64,000 nucleotides of DNA. It comes from Persicaria tinctoria (Eukaryota; Streptophyta; Magnoliopsida; Caryophyllales; Polygonaceae). A program made the position numbers and the translations under genes. Of the stretch, positions 1 through 12,860 are shown piece by piece. The DNA is taken from assembly GCA_037127255.1 (NCBI GenBank), contig JBANSL010000003.1, positions 44,947,314-45,011,313 on the forward strand, read 5' to 3'. The notes below the pieces were generated by a model, which saw only the letters and a program-made list of their open reading frames with translations, did no database searches and was not told the origin of the DNA. Every line of letters begins with the position of its first letter. The stretch's first letter is position 1.

Positions 1-3000
1 GATCAACAAGAGGCACCTTGAAGTCTCCCCCCATTTTATTAAACCATGTTCCGGTCTCTTCATCCTGATTCATAGTAGGGGAAAAACAAACAACAAGGGT
101 AACTAAAAAGAGGATGAAAAAATAAAGAGAAATTTAATAAAAATAACTCCAATTAGCTGAAACAATCCAACCTTGAGAACAAAGCTTATGGATGCAATGG
201 GATTGGAGGTCTTGATATCAATCTTCACTTCGTGCAATCGGTCACCTTCATCCGTTAAAGTCTCGTTCATTGGCGTGTCTACACCATAATCCTGCAAAAT
301 CCACATGGACCTTCACTAATCCTCACTGTTTAAATTAAATAGCAACATAAAAAATGACATATTTTACTTAGGGCTCGTTTGGTATAAGATTATGTAACGT
401 AAACGGAATGGAAACAAAATTTGTATGGAAAAATATATTATATATAAGTTTTGTGAGTTTAGATGAGAAAAATAACGGTATTTTTTGTAAAAAAAAAAAA
501 GATATAGAGGTAATAATTAGAGGAGTATAGTGGATATTGTTACCCTTTGTTAAAATGGGTGATTGAAAGAGGAGAAAACAAAACATATTTTGTAGAAAAG
601 TTTGGAGAAGAAGGCAATGCCTAAAATTTTAAATAATGCATCTTAAAGTATAAATAGATTACATTCATTTCACTTCCCTTTTGTCCTTCCAAAATTTTAG
701 CTAAATGAACCTTTATCCAGTAACAAGAATCACACTCTAAAAGAATCTATTTTGCTTAATGAAGAGTGTAGCAATTTCCTAACAAGAAATAAACCTTGGC
801 AACATCAACACACACCTTTACAACAACAGAACCCGGAGGCCTCATTCGACGAGGCGGCTGATCCCACTCACTAATTGGCACGAAAACACAATAGCAGTCA
901 TAACACAGGACCAAAATCTTAATTAAGTCATTATTATGTATGCGAAAAAACTAGTATTCAACAATAAGAAATTAAATAAAGAATTAAGAATTATATAGAG
1001 TGAAGAAAGAACCTCCCATCGTCGCCAACAAACTGCACTCCCCATCGCAAAATCCACTTCCCGGGTAGATTGCAACTAACTGTCAATTGCCAATGCCCTT
1101 CTTCCTCCCCAGGATCCAACTTAGTGCAAATCTTCCCTTTGGCCTACAACACTTCTATCAACAAAATCCATAAACAAGAACAAAACAAATGATCACATAA
1201 ATCGAAATGTAATGACTTCACAATCAAATACAGACATGACACTCGATTTTGGGTGATCGATCGTCTTTTACTACTATTTAACCTGAAGCAGCATCATCCC
1301 ATGTGGCATCATTTGTTGATTTGTAACCGAATTTGGAAAAGGAAAACAGAAAGAGAGAACGTCTCAGTGAAATCAATCCCCTCTCGTTGAGTACAACCTT
1401 TAATAACCAATCTGGCTTTGTGACGATCAAGACTACCATCAGACTTTAGTTTGATCTTAAAAACCCATTTGCAACTGATTGGCTTCTTGCCAGCAGGAAG
1501 AGGAACCAAATCCCAAGTTCTATTGAGGTCAAGAGCAGCAAACTCCTTGGCCATAGCCTCTTGCCAAGCAGGGTACTTAACAACTTCTGCATAGGAGTTA
1601 GGCTCATGCATAACAGTTAAAGTAGAGAGCAATAGATGATCATCCTTGGATAGAACACTGGCACAAATGGTTTGGGACAAAAACAAGCAGAAGTGATGGT
1701 ATTGGTACAAACAGAATCTGATAAGTGAGGAGGAGGGACATGATTCCTTGTGGATCTTCGAAGAGGAGGAGGAGAAGGGGGTTGGTACAAGAGGTGGATC
1801 AACAATGGGAGGAGTGGGTGAAATAACAGGAGCAACAGGTTGCTGAGTGGGTGGTGAATCAAACTCATTGAAAGTTGAGTGATCCGTGACAGCAATAGGG
1901 AAATAAGCAAGAGAATCATTTGTTGAAAACCAAGAATTGGAAAAGTGGTCTCATAAAAAAGCACATTTCTGGAGATCATGATGTCCCTTGTGTTTAGATT
2001 CAAAAGCTTATAGGCTTTCTTGCCAAAAGGAAATCCCAGGAAGACACATGCCTGAGCACGAGGCTGGAACTTATCTCTTCCTTTGTCAATAGTGGTTGCA
2101 TAGCATAAGCAACCGAAAGGCTTAAGGTGGTTGTAATCAGGTTTGGTGTGAAACAATGTCTCAAAGGGAGTGGAATTATGAAGAACAGTGGAAGGAAATT
2201 TGTTGATCGGGAAGGTAGCCATAAGAACACATTCACCCCAGTAATGGATAGGCAACCCAGATTGAAAAAGTAAAGCTCGAGATGTTTCAAGGAGGTGTTT
2301 GTGTTTCCTCTCCACAACACCATTTTGTTGTGGGGTATGGGCACAGCTGGTTTGGTGTAAGATTCCCATAGAAGAGAAAAACTGAATTGCAGCATTGCTA
2401 GAACCCATTTCAAAAGCATTATCAGTCCTAATGATCTTAGGAATGACAGAAAACTGTGTGTGAACCATATGAACAAAGATCTCAATGAAAGAGAAAGCTA
2501 CAGATTTGTTTGGGAGCAAGTGTGTCCAAGTACACCTTGTGAAATCATCTACAACGGTGAGGAAGTATTTGTGGCCATTGTATGTGGGGGTAGAATAGGC
2601 TCCCCAGAGATCAATATCAACTACATCAAAGGGATGAGAAGTTTTGATGCTACTGCGAGGGAAAGGTAATTTGTGTTGCCTAGATTTATGACAAACATTA
2701 CAAGCATGGTCTTTCGTAGCTGTCATAGAATCACAACAATCTATCAATTTGAGTTTATGAAAAGGCATATGTCCAAACCTCAAATGCCAAAGTAATACAA
2801 CATTAGAAGAGAAAGCAAATGTTTTACATGTAATGTCATTTGAAGGAAAAACAGATACTGTTTTTGAAGGCTTGCAATTCAACAAATACAACCCTACAAG
2901 CTGCTTACCAAGCTCCACTGACCTCTTCGGAGAAGGGGCCTGCAATTGGCAATTAGAGGATGAGAAATGCACATCACCATCAAGCTGTGCAGTGAGCTTA

Positions 3001-5516
3001 CTGATTGAAAGAAGGTTAAAAGAAAATTCAGGGACAAAGAAAACATGATCAAGAATGATATCATGTAAATCTGCACAGACCCATGAAATTTAACTGTGAT
3101 AAAGGAAGTATTTGGTAGTGTAATTTTGTAAGGATGGGCCAAAAGTTTAAGGGAAATGAAAGCTGGTTGGACAAAGCACATGTGGTCAGTTGCACCAGTG
3201 TCAACAATCCAAGAAACATCACCTATGTCCGAACATAACTTTGCACTAAGAGCCAAATACTCATGATATTTAGAGAGCATGATAGATGTACCTGCCATGG
3301 AGCATCCAACTAGATCCATGCTAGGAGACGAGGATGGAATATTCTTTGTCAACATTTGCATCAACTGTGCGCATTGCTCAACCGTAAAACCAGGAATTGG
3401 TGAAGCCTTAGCATCATCTCCACCAGAAGCCTAAGCTGCAACTTTCTTTTCCTTTGGTGTCATCGAATCTGACGGGTACCGTATCAGCTTGTAGCAAAAC
3501 TCGACCTTGTGACCGGTCTTTTTGCAATGCGTGCATACATATGGAGCTCTCTTACTAGGCACAACGCCCTTAGACTCAGATTTGGGCTTCGGGGGAGAGA
3601 TTTCTGCTTCTAGGTGAACATAGCAGATGAATCCCCAGCAAATTGGGATAAAGACTTGAAGCTGCGTTGCTTCTCCTCATGACTGATGATGGAATAAACT
3701 TCTGCAATCGAAGAAACCGGCTCCATCATCAAGATCTGACCTCGAACAGAGCTATAACAATCGTTCAGTCCCATCAACAGCTCAAGCAACTTCTGTTCTT
3801 CCCCCAATTTATAAAATTCTTGATTCGCGCCACAAGAACAGTGAGGCATAATCTGTAATGCCTTAGATTGATCCCACAATCGCTTGATCTTCGTGTAGAA
3901 AGTAGTGAAGTCATCGCTGCACAAGATTCGACTGTTCGAAGCACTGGACAAGGTCCTTCCAGATCTCAATTGCATAATCGCTATGAATAACACTTTCAGC
4001 AACCTCTTTGTTTAAAGCGCTAATCAACCAAGATGTAACCATATCATTACATCTTCCCCAAGCTCTCAAATCAGGATATTCATCAATTGGACGCTCAACT
4101 GTTCCATCTATGAAACCTATCTTATTCTTTTCCGACAAGGCAATTAGCATCGAACATTTCCAAGTTCCAAAGATTGATCCATCAAAAAATTTCGAAACTA
4201 AAATCATACCGGGATTGTCTGATGGATGCAAGTAAAGCGGATCATTGGAATCGATCCTATCATCCACCTGACGCTGATTCAGCTGAGTTTGATTCAACTG
4301 GCGATCTTCCATGGCGAAGCGGAAGCAAGCGAAGAACACGAACAAAGATCGCCGAAAGAAACCGAAATTGAACCTCAAACGATCAAGAATCGCATGTAGC
4401 TCTAATACCATGTTGATTTGTAACCGAGTTCGGAAAAGGAAAACAGAAAGAGAGAGAGATTGAATGTCTGTTATTGGATTGGAAGCTCGGCAAAATCAAG
4501 TTCTTACACAGAGCACTGAGTGATCTTTATAGGAGGAGATCACGTTACTTGTGCGTGTTTTCATTTACAACACAAGCGGGAAACAGGATGTAAACGACGT
4601 CGTACAAAATAAGGAGTGAACCGGACCAGAGGCGCGAACCGGCCAAGCATCTTCTACCTCCCACATCATTAGAGGCCTCTGTTCCACGTGACGAAGTCTG
4701 TGATAGCCACGTCAATCACTTACTTCTCCGTCATTAAATGAATCAACATAAAATATATCGATTGTTAGTTAATCCATATCATCCCGCCACATCACCCATT
4801 CCATTTCTCTACTACCCCCACTATCCTACTAACCACCATATCATTGTAACAACCAAACACTGAACAACCACCCTACTCACCTCACTACTCAAGTATAAAA
4901 TTATATATAAATGTTGTATTTTTTAAATCATAATTATATTTATTTATTATTCATCTTTTTATTTTATTATTTTTATTTTTTCAAATAATTTTTATATTTC
5001 CTAATTTATAACCTACAATATACAATTAAAATTACAATTCAACTAATAAATCTATACTATTGAATTTAAATTGATAAATTTTAACAAATCCGAGGTTAAG
5101 CCGCAGGCCTCATATTAGTAGTAGATTATTCCTACAAATGCACTTTCAAACAGATTCATAAGAAGAAGAAAAACAAAATCATATTTGTAACATCAAGTAA
5201 AATAGAAAGAGAAGGAACTTACAGTTTTGGTCCATTCCAATGGGAAGGTTTTGCTGTAAACGAGTTCGTTGCTATCGGAAACAGCCGAAGGGTCGGTCGC
5301 TCGAGCAATGACGCAGGAAGATCTGGTGGTGGGTCCCAGCTCGCGGCCGGTCCATGTCAAGCTCCCGTTCCCACCAATTTTTAAGGGCTTTGACTTTGAA
5401 CGCTTAAGCACCGAAAATCGCTTGGTTTCTCCTCCTCTGGTAATTAATTTGGGAATTGATTGGATCGTATAACGATTGGCGTGGAGGAGAGATTGAGGAG
5501 CTACGCACCTCGACAT
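1..5516 (-). CDS. AMY3: AMY3-like plastid alpha-amylase, 5' part (exons 1-5; continues past the left edge)
   Basis: Five exons can be placed on the minus strand: 5223-5516, 1013-1143, 816-870, 172-291 and 1-64 (cut by the window edge). All junctions are GT-AG and the phases agree: exon 1 is exactly 98 codons, and one Ser codon is split between exons 2 and 3. Exon 1 begins at the ATG at 5516 and is Ser/Arg/Lys-rich and poor in acids, as expected of a chloroplast transit peptide. Exons 2-3 encode a carbohydrate-binding CBM45-type module with the signatures LPGKWILRWGVQFVG and EWDQPP..MRPPGS. Exons 4-5 continue with SFVLKDEETGTWFNK and GGDFKVPLVD. Order and spacing match Arabidopsis AMY3, a redox-regulated starch-degrading alpha-amylase of the chloroplast stroma. 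The catalytic GH13 barrel would lie beyond position 1. Intron 1 is about 4.1 kb because it holds a copia insertion. Coding sequence here is undamaged, so the gene may be functional. Identification is by recalled family sequence, not by alignment. Confidence 0.88.
292..815 (-). other. AMY3-like intron 3, with possible MITE remnant
   Basis: This stretch lies between exons 3 and 4. It contains GGGCTCGTTTGGTA at about 371 next to TTA, which looks like the start of a PIF/Harbinger-type MITE. No matching inverted end was found nearby, so only a remnant can be claimed. The rest is AT-rich. Confidence 0.35.
1362..3364 (-). pseudogene. Copia-A protease, integrase and truncated reverse transcriptase
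   Basis: On the minus strand the aspartic protease motif WIVDTGATDHMC occurs near 3200. It is followed by a GAG-pre-integrase zinc region (LLWHLRFGHMPFHKLKL). The integrase core has D (VVDIDLWGAY), D (IRTDNAFEM) and E (QQNGVVERKHKHLLE), so the DDE triad is present. Reverse transcriptase begins with GKKPISCKWVFKIK and HKARLVIKGCTQ and breaks off at GIDFTETF near 1362, before the YVDD catalytic box. Protease, integrase and RT lie in different frames, so the polyprotein is also frameshifted. The order PR-IN-RT identifies copia rather than gypsy. Confidence 0.82.
3430..4312 (-). pseudogene. Copia-A gag region
   Basis: Translation from the ATG at 4312 gives a copia gag of the retrotran_gag/UBN2 type (SNDPLYLHPSDNPGMILVS, then WLISALNKEVAESV). 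A frame change follows near 3900-4000. The CCHC zinc knuckle CTHCKKTGHKVEFC lies around 3500-3540 in a different frame, and an in-frame stop follows it. The protein would package element RNA in cytoplasmic particles. The frame changes make this copy a pseudogene. Confidence 0.75.
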
Positions 5517-5852
5517 TTTGATTATTTCGATCGGTGATAAAAGGAGTCGAAACCCTTAGAAGATCGAAGTGAGAAAGATTACAACTTTTCAAACGAAGAT
5601 CATCTCAAATCGATCTATAAATGTGTTTTGGGAACTCTGAGCCATTGGTGAAATAGAATATCGATTTCGTTTCTGAATTTTTTTTTTAATTATTATTATT
5701 AAAGCTTAATCTGATTTGAAATCGACAAACTACATAACTTAAATCCCCACCGTATCATTTCCTTGAAAGCTATGAATGCGCGCGTATCACCATGTGTAAG
5801 GTCTAACGATCATATACGTGTTTTATTATCTTCAGATTCCTTGATCAGATAC
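5517..5852 (-). promoter_or_regulatory. Remaining proximal promoter and 5'UTR region of the AMY3-like gene
   Basis: Only 336 bp separate the AMY3-like ATG from the target-site duplication of the LINE nest at 5853. A TATA-like run (TTTATAGA on the minus strand, near 5616-5624) and a T-rich tract at 5675-5700 are the only features seen. The pre-insertion upstream sequence resumes at 18064. Confidence 0.35.
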
Positions 5853-5877
5853 ATTACGGAGTACGGATTGTGAACTA

Positions 5878-8860
5878 ATGGAAATTCCGACGTTAGGAAA
5901 CGAATTTACATGGCGGAAAAATAAAACAGATATAGATAACATATATGAAAAACTTTATAGAGTGATAGTTCACTCCCAAATCATGCAATGGTATCCTGAA
6001 ATTGTTACATCAAACCATGCCTTCACATATTCAGACCATTATCCAATATCCCTAGAACTTCGATTAGATGACAACTACAAAGTTTAGCCTTTCCGGTTTG
6101 AGAAAATTTGGATGAGTAGAAATGATTATATAAACATTGTCAAACAAGCTTGGCGACTAAACGTTTCAGGATCATTCATGTTTAAGCTTGTTAAGAAAAC
6201 GCTTCTGCTCAAACGTCTCTCTAAAGAGTAGAGTAAGAAGTCTTTTGGGAACATTTTTAGACAACTCAAAGAAATTGATGATAAGTTGATTCAAATTCAA
6301 AAACAAAACGCCAGAACACAAGATACACAAACTAGCTTGAAGCAAACTCGACTCCTAAATAAAAAGAACAAAATTCTTGAGTACCATAAGATTTACTGGA
6401 ACCAAAGAGCAAAAACTAAGCACCTCAGACTTGTAGATACGAATTCAGGGTATTTCCATATATAAGATAGCTACAGGAAAGCGAAACAGAAAAACGATAA
6501 GGGAAATAACAACTGCAGAAGGAACCAAGATTATAGGAGAGGAGAACATTGCGAAGGAAATCAAAACAGATTTTGAGAGGAGATATAAAAAAACCAACAT
6601 TAACACACAATTACTCAGCGAATACCTTCATCTAATTGATTCAGAAATTTCTACGACCGATAATGAAATGCTAGTAAAACCGGTAACGAATATAGAAATT
6701 AAAAAAGCGATGTTTGAAATTGGGAAAAACAAATTGCCAGGACCAGATGGGATGATAGCGGAGTTCTATCAAAAATATTGGGATATAGTTGGACCCGATG
6801 TAACTAGAGCAATTAAAAGCTTCTTCTATTCTAGAAAGCTCCTGAAACAGATTAACCAGACATTTATCTCTCTTATTCCAAAGTGTGAAAACCCAAGCAC
6901 CACTAACCATTATAAACCAATAAGCTTGTGTTCTACTATCTACAAAGCAATTGCCAAAATAATAGCGGATAGATTGAAAATTGTCCTAGAAAAGATCATA
7001 CACCCATTACAAGGAGCATTTGTAGCGAAACGGGCAATACAAGACAATGTCCTTACTGCGCACGAAATTTTTCACTCTTTTAAATCAAGAAAAGGCAAAG
7101 AATGATGGATAGCAATAAAGCTAGACATCAAAAAAGCATACGATAGGGTTGAATGGGATTTCCTCTTCCAAGTTATGTCTAGATTCGGTTTTTGCCCACG
7201 ATTCATCTCTTGGGTTGAAGAATGTGTGAAAACCGTCTCTTTTTCCATTCTGATTAATGATGGACCAACTGATGTATTTCGACCAGAGAAGGGACTCAAA
7301 CAAGGTGATCCAATTTCCCCGCTTTTTTTTGTTATTGGGGCTAAAATACTTGCAAGAAAACTACAAATAACAAGTGATGAATCAAGAAAAACGATAGGTT
7401 TTGAGATGACTAAGTTAGGAACCTGAGTACCATTTCTCTCCTTCACAGAAGATATCATGATATTTGCTAAAGCAAGCCCAGAATCATGTATTCAAGTTAA
7501 AAAAATCATTGATGGATATTGTAGCATATCGGGATAAAAGGTCAATTTTCACAAAGCAGCTTTTCAAGTAACGTCAGGAGTTACAAACCAACGAAAATAG
7601 AGCATTCAAAACATACTCCACATCAGCAACCATACCACACTCGAAAAATATTTAGGATGCCCGATTATAAACGGGAGAGTAAACCGGAACACTTTTGAAG
7701 ATATCGTGGAAAGGACAAAGTCCCAACTGACATAATGGAAGGCAAACTCACTTTCCCATAGGGTAGAGCGGTTCTGATTAAAACAAATCTTGCAACTAGA
7801 TAGACTTAATAGATCTTTCTTCTGGAATAAGGATAGGAACTACAATACAACCCATTGATTGGATAGGACAAAATTTGTAAACCAAAGAAATATGGTGGAT
7901 TAAGACTAAACAAATCCAAAGATATGAACAAAGCACTTCAAATGAAGCTATTGTGGAAAATCTTGGTTGAACCAATTAACATTTGGGTTAGAATAATTAA
8001 AAAAAAATACATGAAAGATGCAACATTATGGGAATATGAAAAAAGAAAACAAACATCGTGGCAATGGAAGAAACTAATGGAAAGTAAAAATGAATTCTGT
8101 GAAGGGTTGATTTGGCAAGTAGGGAATGGGAAAACAATCAGATTCTGGAAAGAAGAGTGGATTGTGGAAGAGAAACTGTTTGGGAAAAGTATTTCGAACA
8201 ATTTAATTAATGAATAAGAGAAGGTGGAACAATACATAGGACCCGATAAAAAGTGGAAAGTTGAAGAATTGAGGAATAAACAAAATCCTTAACATATATA
8301 CAAATTCCGATGAATGAAATTGAAGATAGGTTATATTGGAAAGCTAGCCGTAATGGCTGGTTTTCCACGTCAACGGCCCTAGAAATGATAACAGGACATG
8401 ATAGAATTCAAGAAAGCGAAATTGCATGGATTTAGGAAATGGAGTGCTTTCCGAAAATGAAAAACTTTCTTTGGAAATTAGTGATGAATGGAATCCCAAC
8501 AAAACAAAGACTGGCTGAAAAAGGTGGATGTGCCCCTCTTGTGCTCTCTGTAACCATTTGGTTGAAGACTCAGAACACTTGTTCACAAAATGTATCCATT
8601 CTCTTGATCTGATTGGAAAGATTGATAGAGATATCAAAGCAAAAATTCAAAGGGTGGACACGACAGACAAAAATATGAAACAAGTTGTAATGGAAATATT
8701 CTCCAATCTCACTAAATCTCAAACAACATCTTTATCTCTGATTTGGTGGGGCTTATGGACAATAAGGAATAAAGTAGTATTCAACGATCAAAACTACATG
8801 AACAATCAACAACATGAAGGATATAAAAGACTCCAGCTAAAAAACTGGAAACAATAAAAA
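5878..8860 (+). pseudogene. LINE-A endonuclease end, reverse transcriptase and zinc-binding region
   Basis: The first segment (5878-6087) ends with FTYSDHYPISLEL, the C-terminal SDH motif of the APE-type endonuclease. The RT domain runs from about 6668, with NKLPGPDGMIAEFYQKYW, FISLIPKC, KPISLCSTIYKAIAKIIADRL and KQGDPISPLFF. The catalytic FADD box is degraded to FTEDIMIF near 7445. A zf-RVT segment CPSCALCNHLVEDSEHLFTKC lies at 8528-8590. In-frame stops occur at about 6085, 7105, 7425, 7537 and 7600, with more beyond, so the copy is inactive. It resembles plant L1 elements that carry a C-terminal RNase H. Confidence 0.85.
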
Positions 8861-8878
8861 ACACTTCATTGGGAAGAA

Positions 8879-9420
8879 ATGGAAAAAACGAAACCTGTAA
8901 GCGTATCCCAACTTAGGAAGAAAAAGAATCTTCATTGGAAGAAACCCGTGAAGGAGTATTTCAAGATCAATTTTGATGGGTTAAAACTATCTTCAGGGGA
9001 AGCTGGGATGGGTTTTGTTATTCGAGACCACCATGGTAGTGTCCAGGCTTGCAACGCCTCGTTGTGTGGCACTGTTTCAGCTTTGATGGCCGAAGTTTTG
9101 GCTCTTCGATTGGGCCTTGTTGCTGCTTTAGAGATGGGGATCTCAAAGGTCGAAGTGGAGGGGGATAGTCTTACGGTTATCAACTCCATCAAATGGAGGT
9201 GGAAGTTCCCTTGGGAGATTGAGTTGGTGATCGCCGATATTCTGGTTTTGCTCCACGCCTTCGAGTCCTTTTCTGTCACCCATGTCTTCCGAGAGATCAA
9301 CCAAGTGGCAGACAAAGAAGCTCATCTCAGACTAGGGCAGGCTCAGGGGTCGATTGCTTCTCACCATGAGCTTCTTGCTCTTGTCCGTAAGGGCGCTATT
9401 GGGTGGTGGATAAGTAGGGT
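8879..9420 (+). pseudogene. LINE-A RNase H-like C-terminal domain, interrupted by hAT-A
   Basis: The frame reads FKINFDG, then GFVIRDHHG, AEVLALRLGL, KVEVEGDSLTVINSI and HVFREINQVAD. These are the ordered motifs of the plant RVT_3 RNase H family that terminates many plant LINE ORF2 proteins. The reading frame stays open to 9420, where the hAT insertion begins. Beyond that point the apparent ORF is transposon sequence and should not be read as protein. The LINE 3' end resumes at 18005. Confidence 0.85.
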
Positions 9421-9772
9421 TAGGCCTATCCACGGGTCGGACCCGCCGGGTAAACGGGGCCGACCCGACGGGTCACGGGTCGGGATAGGCACGACCCACA
9501 CCCGAACCCGGGAAATAGCCGGGTCGACGGGTCAGCTGACCCGGCGGGTCACGGGTCAACCCGCCGGGTCAATGGGTCAACCCAACAAAATAAAAAAAAC
9601 TTTTAAAAAAATTATAGTCTAATATATTTATATTTATAATTATTATTATAAATATAAATATAAACTAGAATATATAGTTATAATTAATATTCATAATTAT
9701 AATTGTTGGAGTTGTTCACGATTTCGAAAGAGGCAAAACATTCATGCCTATCTAACTCTTTATGAATCAATA

Positions 9773-9890
9773 ACTTTAACAATAGCCATTTTATTATCTT
9801 TAACAATAGCCATTTTATTATCTTTAACAATAGCCATTTTATTATCTTTAACAATCACTTTTATTATCTTTAACAATAACTTTAATGTTA
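9773..9890. repeat. 24-bp tandem repeat inside hAT-A
   Basis: The unit CTTTAACAATAGCCATTTTA plus TTAT is repeated about three times, followed by degraded copies (CTTTAACAATCAC, CTTTAACAATAAC). Confidence 0.85.
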
Positions 9891-10161
9891 ATATACTTTA
9901 ACAAAAAAAAGTAAGTGAGTATGTGACATGTTCACATGAAAAGAGTGTTAGTATGTGAGTTCCATTACATATATTGCATATGAATGCAATATGAATATGA
10001 GTTGATATTTATATATTTTATAATGATATAAGTATGAATTATAGTTTTTTTTTTATAGTTTATATTTATAATTTATAATTATAATATAATTATAAATATA
10101 AATTCCAGTTTTTTGTTTATAATTTATATTTATAACAATAATAATAATAACTAGTTCTTTT

Positions 10162-10178
10162 CCCGAACCTTGTTCGGG
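10162..10178 (-). other. Helitron 3' terminal hairpin
   Basis: A 7-bp stem (CCCGAAC / GTTCGGG) with a 3-nt loop lies seven bases from the terminal CTAG. This is the position where Helitrons carry their 3' hairpin. Confidence 0.75.
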
Positions 10179-10697
10179 TTTTTTCATGATATTTTCGGTC
10201 GAACTTGTTGTATTAAATAAAATATTTGACACGTCAAGTTTCTACTAATATTGTCCATACTTCTTGTCACGTTGTTATTTAAATTTTATTTTCTTGAGAT
10301 GGTCGATACTTCACATAACATGAGATTCACTTTGATATATTAATGAGTTTTCCTTTTCGTATTAATGTGGTACTTCCTAAGATGCATTTTGATAAGCATT
10401 TGACTGCGGTGTTCTTCAATCCTAGATCGGATAGTGAAATCGGCTTTGCCCTGAGTTTGCTGACTTTGGATGCATGAGCAAAGTTTACAACGGTAAGCAT
10501 GATTTGACTATTTCAAGGGTGCGGTTTTTATGGTCAACATTTAAGAGGTAAATCATACTTGGATAGTTGGATATGATGAGGGTTAATCACAAGTGATTCT
10601 TGATTTATGCATCAAAGGAATTGAATCTACAAAAACCCACCCAAGTTGGTATTCATCCTAGTGTTGGAAATCAATCTGATCAGTAACATATAGCTGC

Positions 10698-10734
<37 letters not shown>

Positions 10735-10992
10735 AGTCTATTTTCATTGTGCTCTTCAAGACCAAGTGTTTATCTATTCACAAAAATTAACCTGGACAAC
10801 TAAAACAAAGAACATTTATCGGTGTTACCCAACTCCTGTTTCCAGTCTTTCCTCTCTTCCGTCTATTAGTTTTCCAATCTCCAAACCTCCATTGCTACCT
10901 TGAACTCCGACCATGATCCATTGAAGATGCTCTCCGTGGGTCAATTTAAGGTTGAAGAATATTGGCAGAAATTAGTGTTTCAATTTATGTTT
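10179..10992. other. Helitron interior without recognisable genes; (TA)n microsatellite
   Basis: No coding sequence was recognised here. A pure (TA)n run occupies about 10700-10732. Confidence 0.6.
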
Positions 10993-11245
10993 TTGCACTA
11001 CAAAAAAAAATTCCTTTTGCTACACTAGTTAGAAACGGCAAGAATTTGCCGTGGCAAATAATAGGCTTTTGCGACTGCTTTGCTACGGCGTTGGAGGAGG
11101 CCCTCAACATTAGCAACGGCAAAGGGGTGCCGTTGCTAGCAACTACCCAAAAACAAAAACAAAAGCTACGCCAAATTAGAAAGCCGTAGCCATTGGCTTA
11201 TTTTTCTTATTTTTGGATTTTCCCATAACATAACCCAAACTCTAT

Positions 11246-11990
11246 GTGAACGCCACCCCCTTGTTTCTCAGATCTCTCATCCTCAACCTCTTACTGTTCT
11301 TCTCACCCTCTGCTCTCCTCTCTGTCGAACACCTCCATGGCCACCTCTCTTCTTTCCACACCCAAGTCCTTCTCCCCGTCTCAATACTACTCGAAAGTCT
11401 CAACTTTCTCCGAATCTCGCCTTGTCAGTCATGGCCGGGAGCCAGGAGCGCTGAGAAGACTTTCCTCGCCGTGGTGCCCAGATCCAAAGCTCGGACGCCG
11501 ACGATCCCAGGTCCTCACCTCTCTCCAGATCTCACCTTTTCTACTGTGTCCGGGAGCCAGGAGCGCTCCAACGATTTCCGTTGTCGTTGTGCCTAGATCC
11601 AAAGCTCAGCTATTCTATTGGTACCTTTCTCTCAATTCTTCATCTGCTCTGACTCCAAAAATAGGGTTTTTCATTGGAATTAGGAGCGCTCCTTCAATCT
11701 TTGCTTCATTTTCCATTGGAATTAGGGTTTTCTTTCTACTGGTACCCACACAGTCGCTCCTCTTCAATAGACAAGAGTGAGAGGAATTAGGGTTTGAGGG
11801 ACAGCGACCGATCTCATATCGAGTGTTCGAGCAAGTGGTTACCGCAAAAAGCTTCGAGATACCTCGAGTGCGAGCCATTCTGGTGCCTCTCGGGCTTTCT
11901 CGCAGACCCATCCGTCCTCTCTTTGCCCAGGTCACCATTGTTCTACTGTGCATCTTTGCCTGCTGTTCAGATTCCGAATTCGACTTAAGT
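11246..11990 (+). other. Leader-like open region in the CACTA element
   Basis: A pyrimidine-rich, GC-higher stretch carries overlapping ORFs of 116 and 147 codons and ends near a splice-donor-like AAGTAAGTG at 11987. The phrase CCAGATCCAAAGCTC is repeated at about 11477 and (as CTAGATCC) 11592. It resembles the first exon or 5'UTR of a chimeric transcript. No protein family was recognised, and coding capacity is doubtful. Confidence 0.35.
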
Positions 11991-12860
11991 AAGTGCAGGT
12001 ATGTGGTCTCCCTATTCCCTTTTAGGTTGCTAATTTCTTGAATTTGTGATAATGCTAATTTCTTGAATTTGTGATAACTCGTTGGTAGGGTTGTGTGTAT
12101 TTTGCTGAAGGTTGTATGTCAATGGGAATATTGTGTTAGAAATTGCATATATGGGGGATTCTGCCTGATTTAGTCTGATGTTGTCCATCCATTCACTTGA
12201 TCAGATTTTAGTTAAGTAGGAATTAGGATTAATAAATGTGAATATGATAATCTAATGTGTGAATTGCAAAATATGGCTGAGATTCGAGGTGTTTTGTTCT
12301 TGATTACTTATTGCCTGTTGCATTTACATTGCAATATACCTTCAGATTTAATCGTACTTCATGGAATTTGAAAAAATAAGTTAAAGTGAAAGCATATAAG
12401 TGGAACTCTCTATTACCTTTTTTTTTATAGTCAATTCTTTAAGAGAATGTTTATAATGAACAATTTCTTTCACATAAATGGGGCATTATATAATTTTTGA
12501 TAAAGTACTAAAAAATAGTAAAAATTGACTTAACTTTATTTTCCAATTGTCTTAGTAATTGCATTTTATTTATTATCTTCTTCAGGATTCAAGGCTTGCT
12601 TTGATCGACCTATCTCTCCTGATTTCTTTCGATTAATGCCCAATGCTTTTGCAAAATGAGTAGTAAGTAAACTAGTCTCCATTCATACTCATCCTTTTTA
12701 TAATCACTGTTTGGTACATCTCTTTTTAGTTTGGAGCTTCCAATGGAGAGAAGATGATTCTTCAAGTTAGATATGTGAAATTTCTCCTTCCTAATAGAAA
12801 TGATCAGCTTCTTTTCTTGAGTTTGTATTATGGTAATAGGCTTCTTTTAAGAAATTACAG

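Larger units (their letters stand above)
1314..4665 (-). mobile_element. Copia-A: Ty1/copia element in AMY3 intron 1, 3' part deleted
   Basis: The 5-bp duplication TCATT flanks the element at 1309-1313 and 4666-4670. The 5' LTR is 4411-4665 (255 bp; TG..CA on the + strand). Directly inside it is a primer-binding site, minus-strand TGGTATTAGAGC at 4399-4410, close to the initiator-Met tRNA complement. Gag, protease and integrase follow on the minus strand. The coding part stops early in reverse transcriptase near 1362 and runs straight into the last ~45 bp of the 3' LTR (1314-1358). Most of RT, RNase H, the polypurine tract and most of the 3' LTR are therefore missing. The copy cannot move by itself. 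It lies in the same orientation as the AMY3-like gene. Confidence 0.88.

Noticed and set aside
4741..4748. AATCAACA as the outer end of the Copia-A LTR
   Set aside because: It would give a TGTTGAT/ATCAACA pair but no target duplication. The end at 4665 has the exact TCATT match.
9400..9622. End of the LINE-A RNase H frame reading RGRPDGSRVGIGTTH
   Set aside because: It lies beyond 9420 and is hAT-A terminal sequence, not LINE protein.
9781..9890. CRISPR-like array
   Set aside because: Repeats are directly adjacent 24-bp tandem units without spacers, in plant DNA.
10162..10178. Hairpin followed by T-run as a bacterial-type terminator
   Set aside because: The context is plant nuclear DNA, and the hairpin with CTAG fits a Helitron 3' end.
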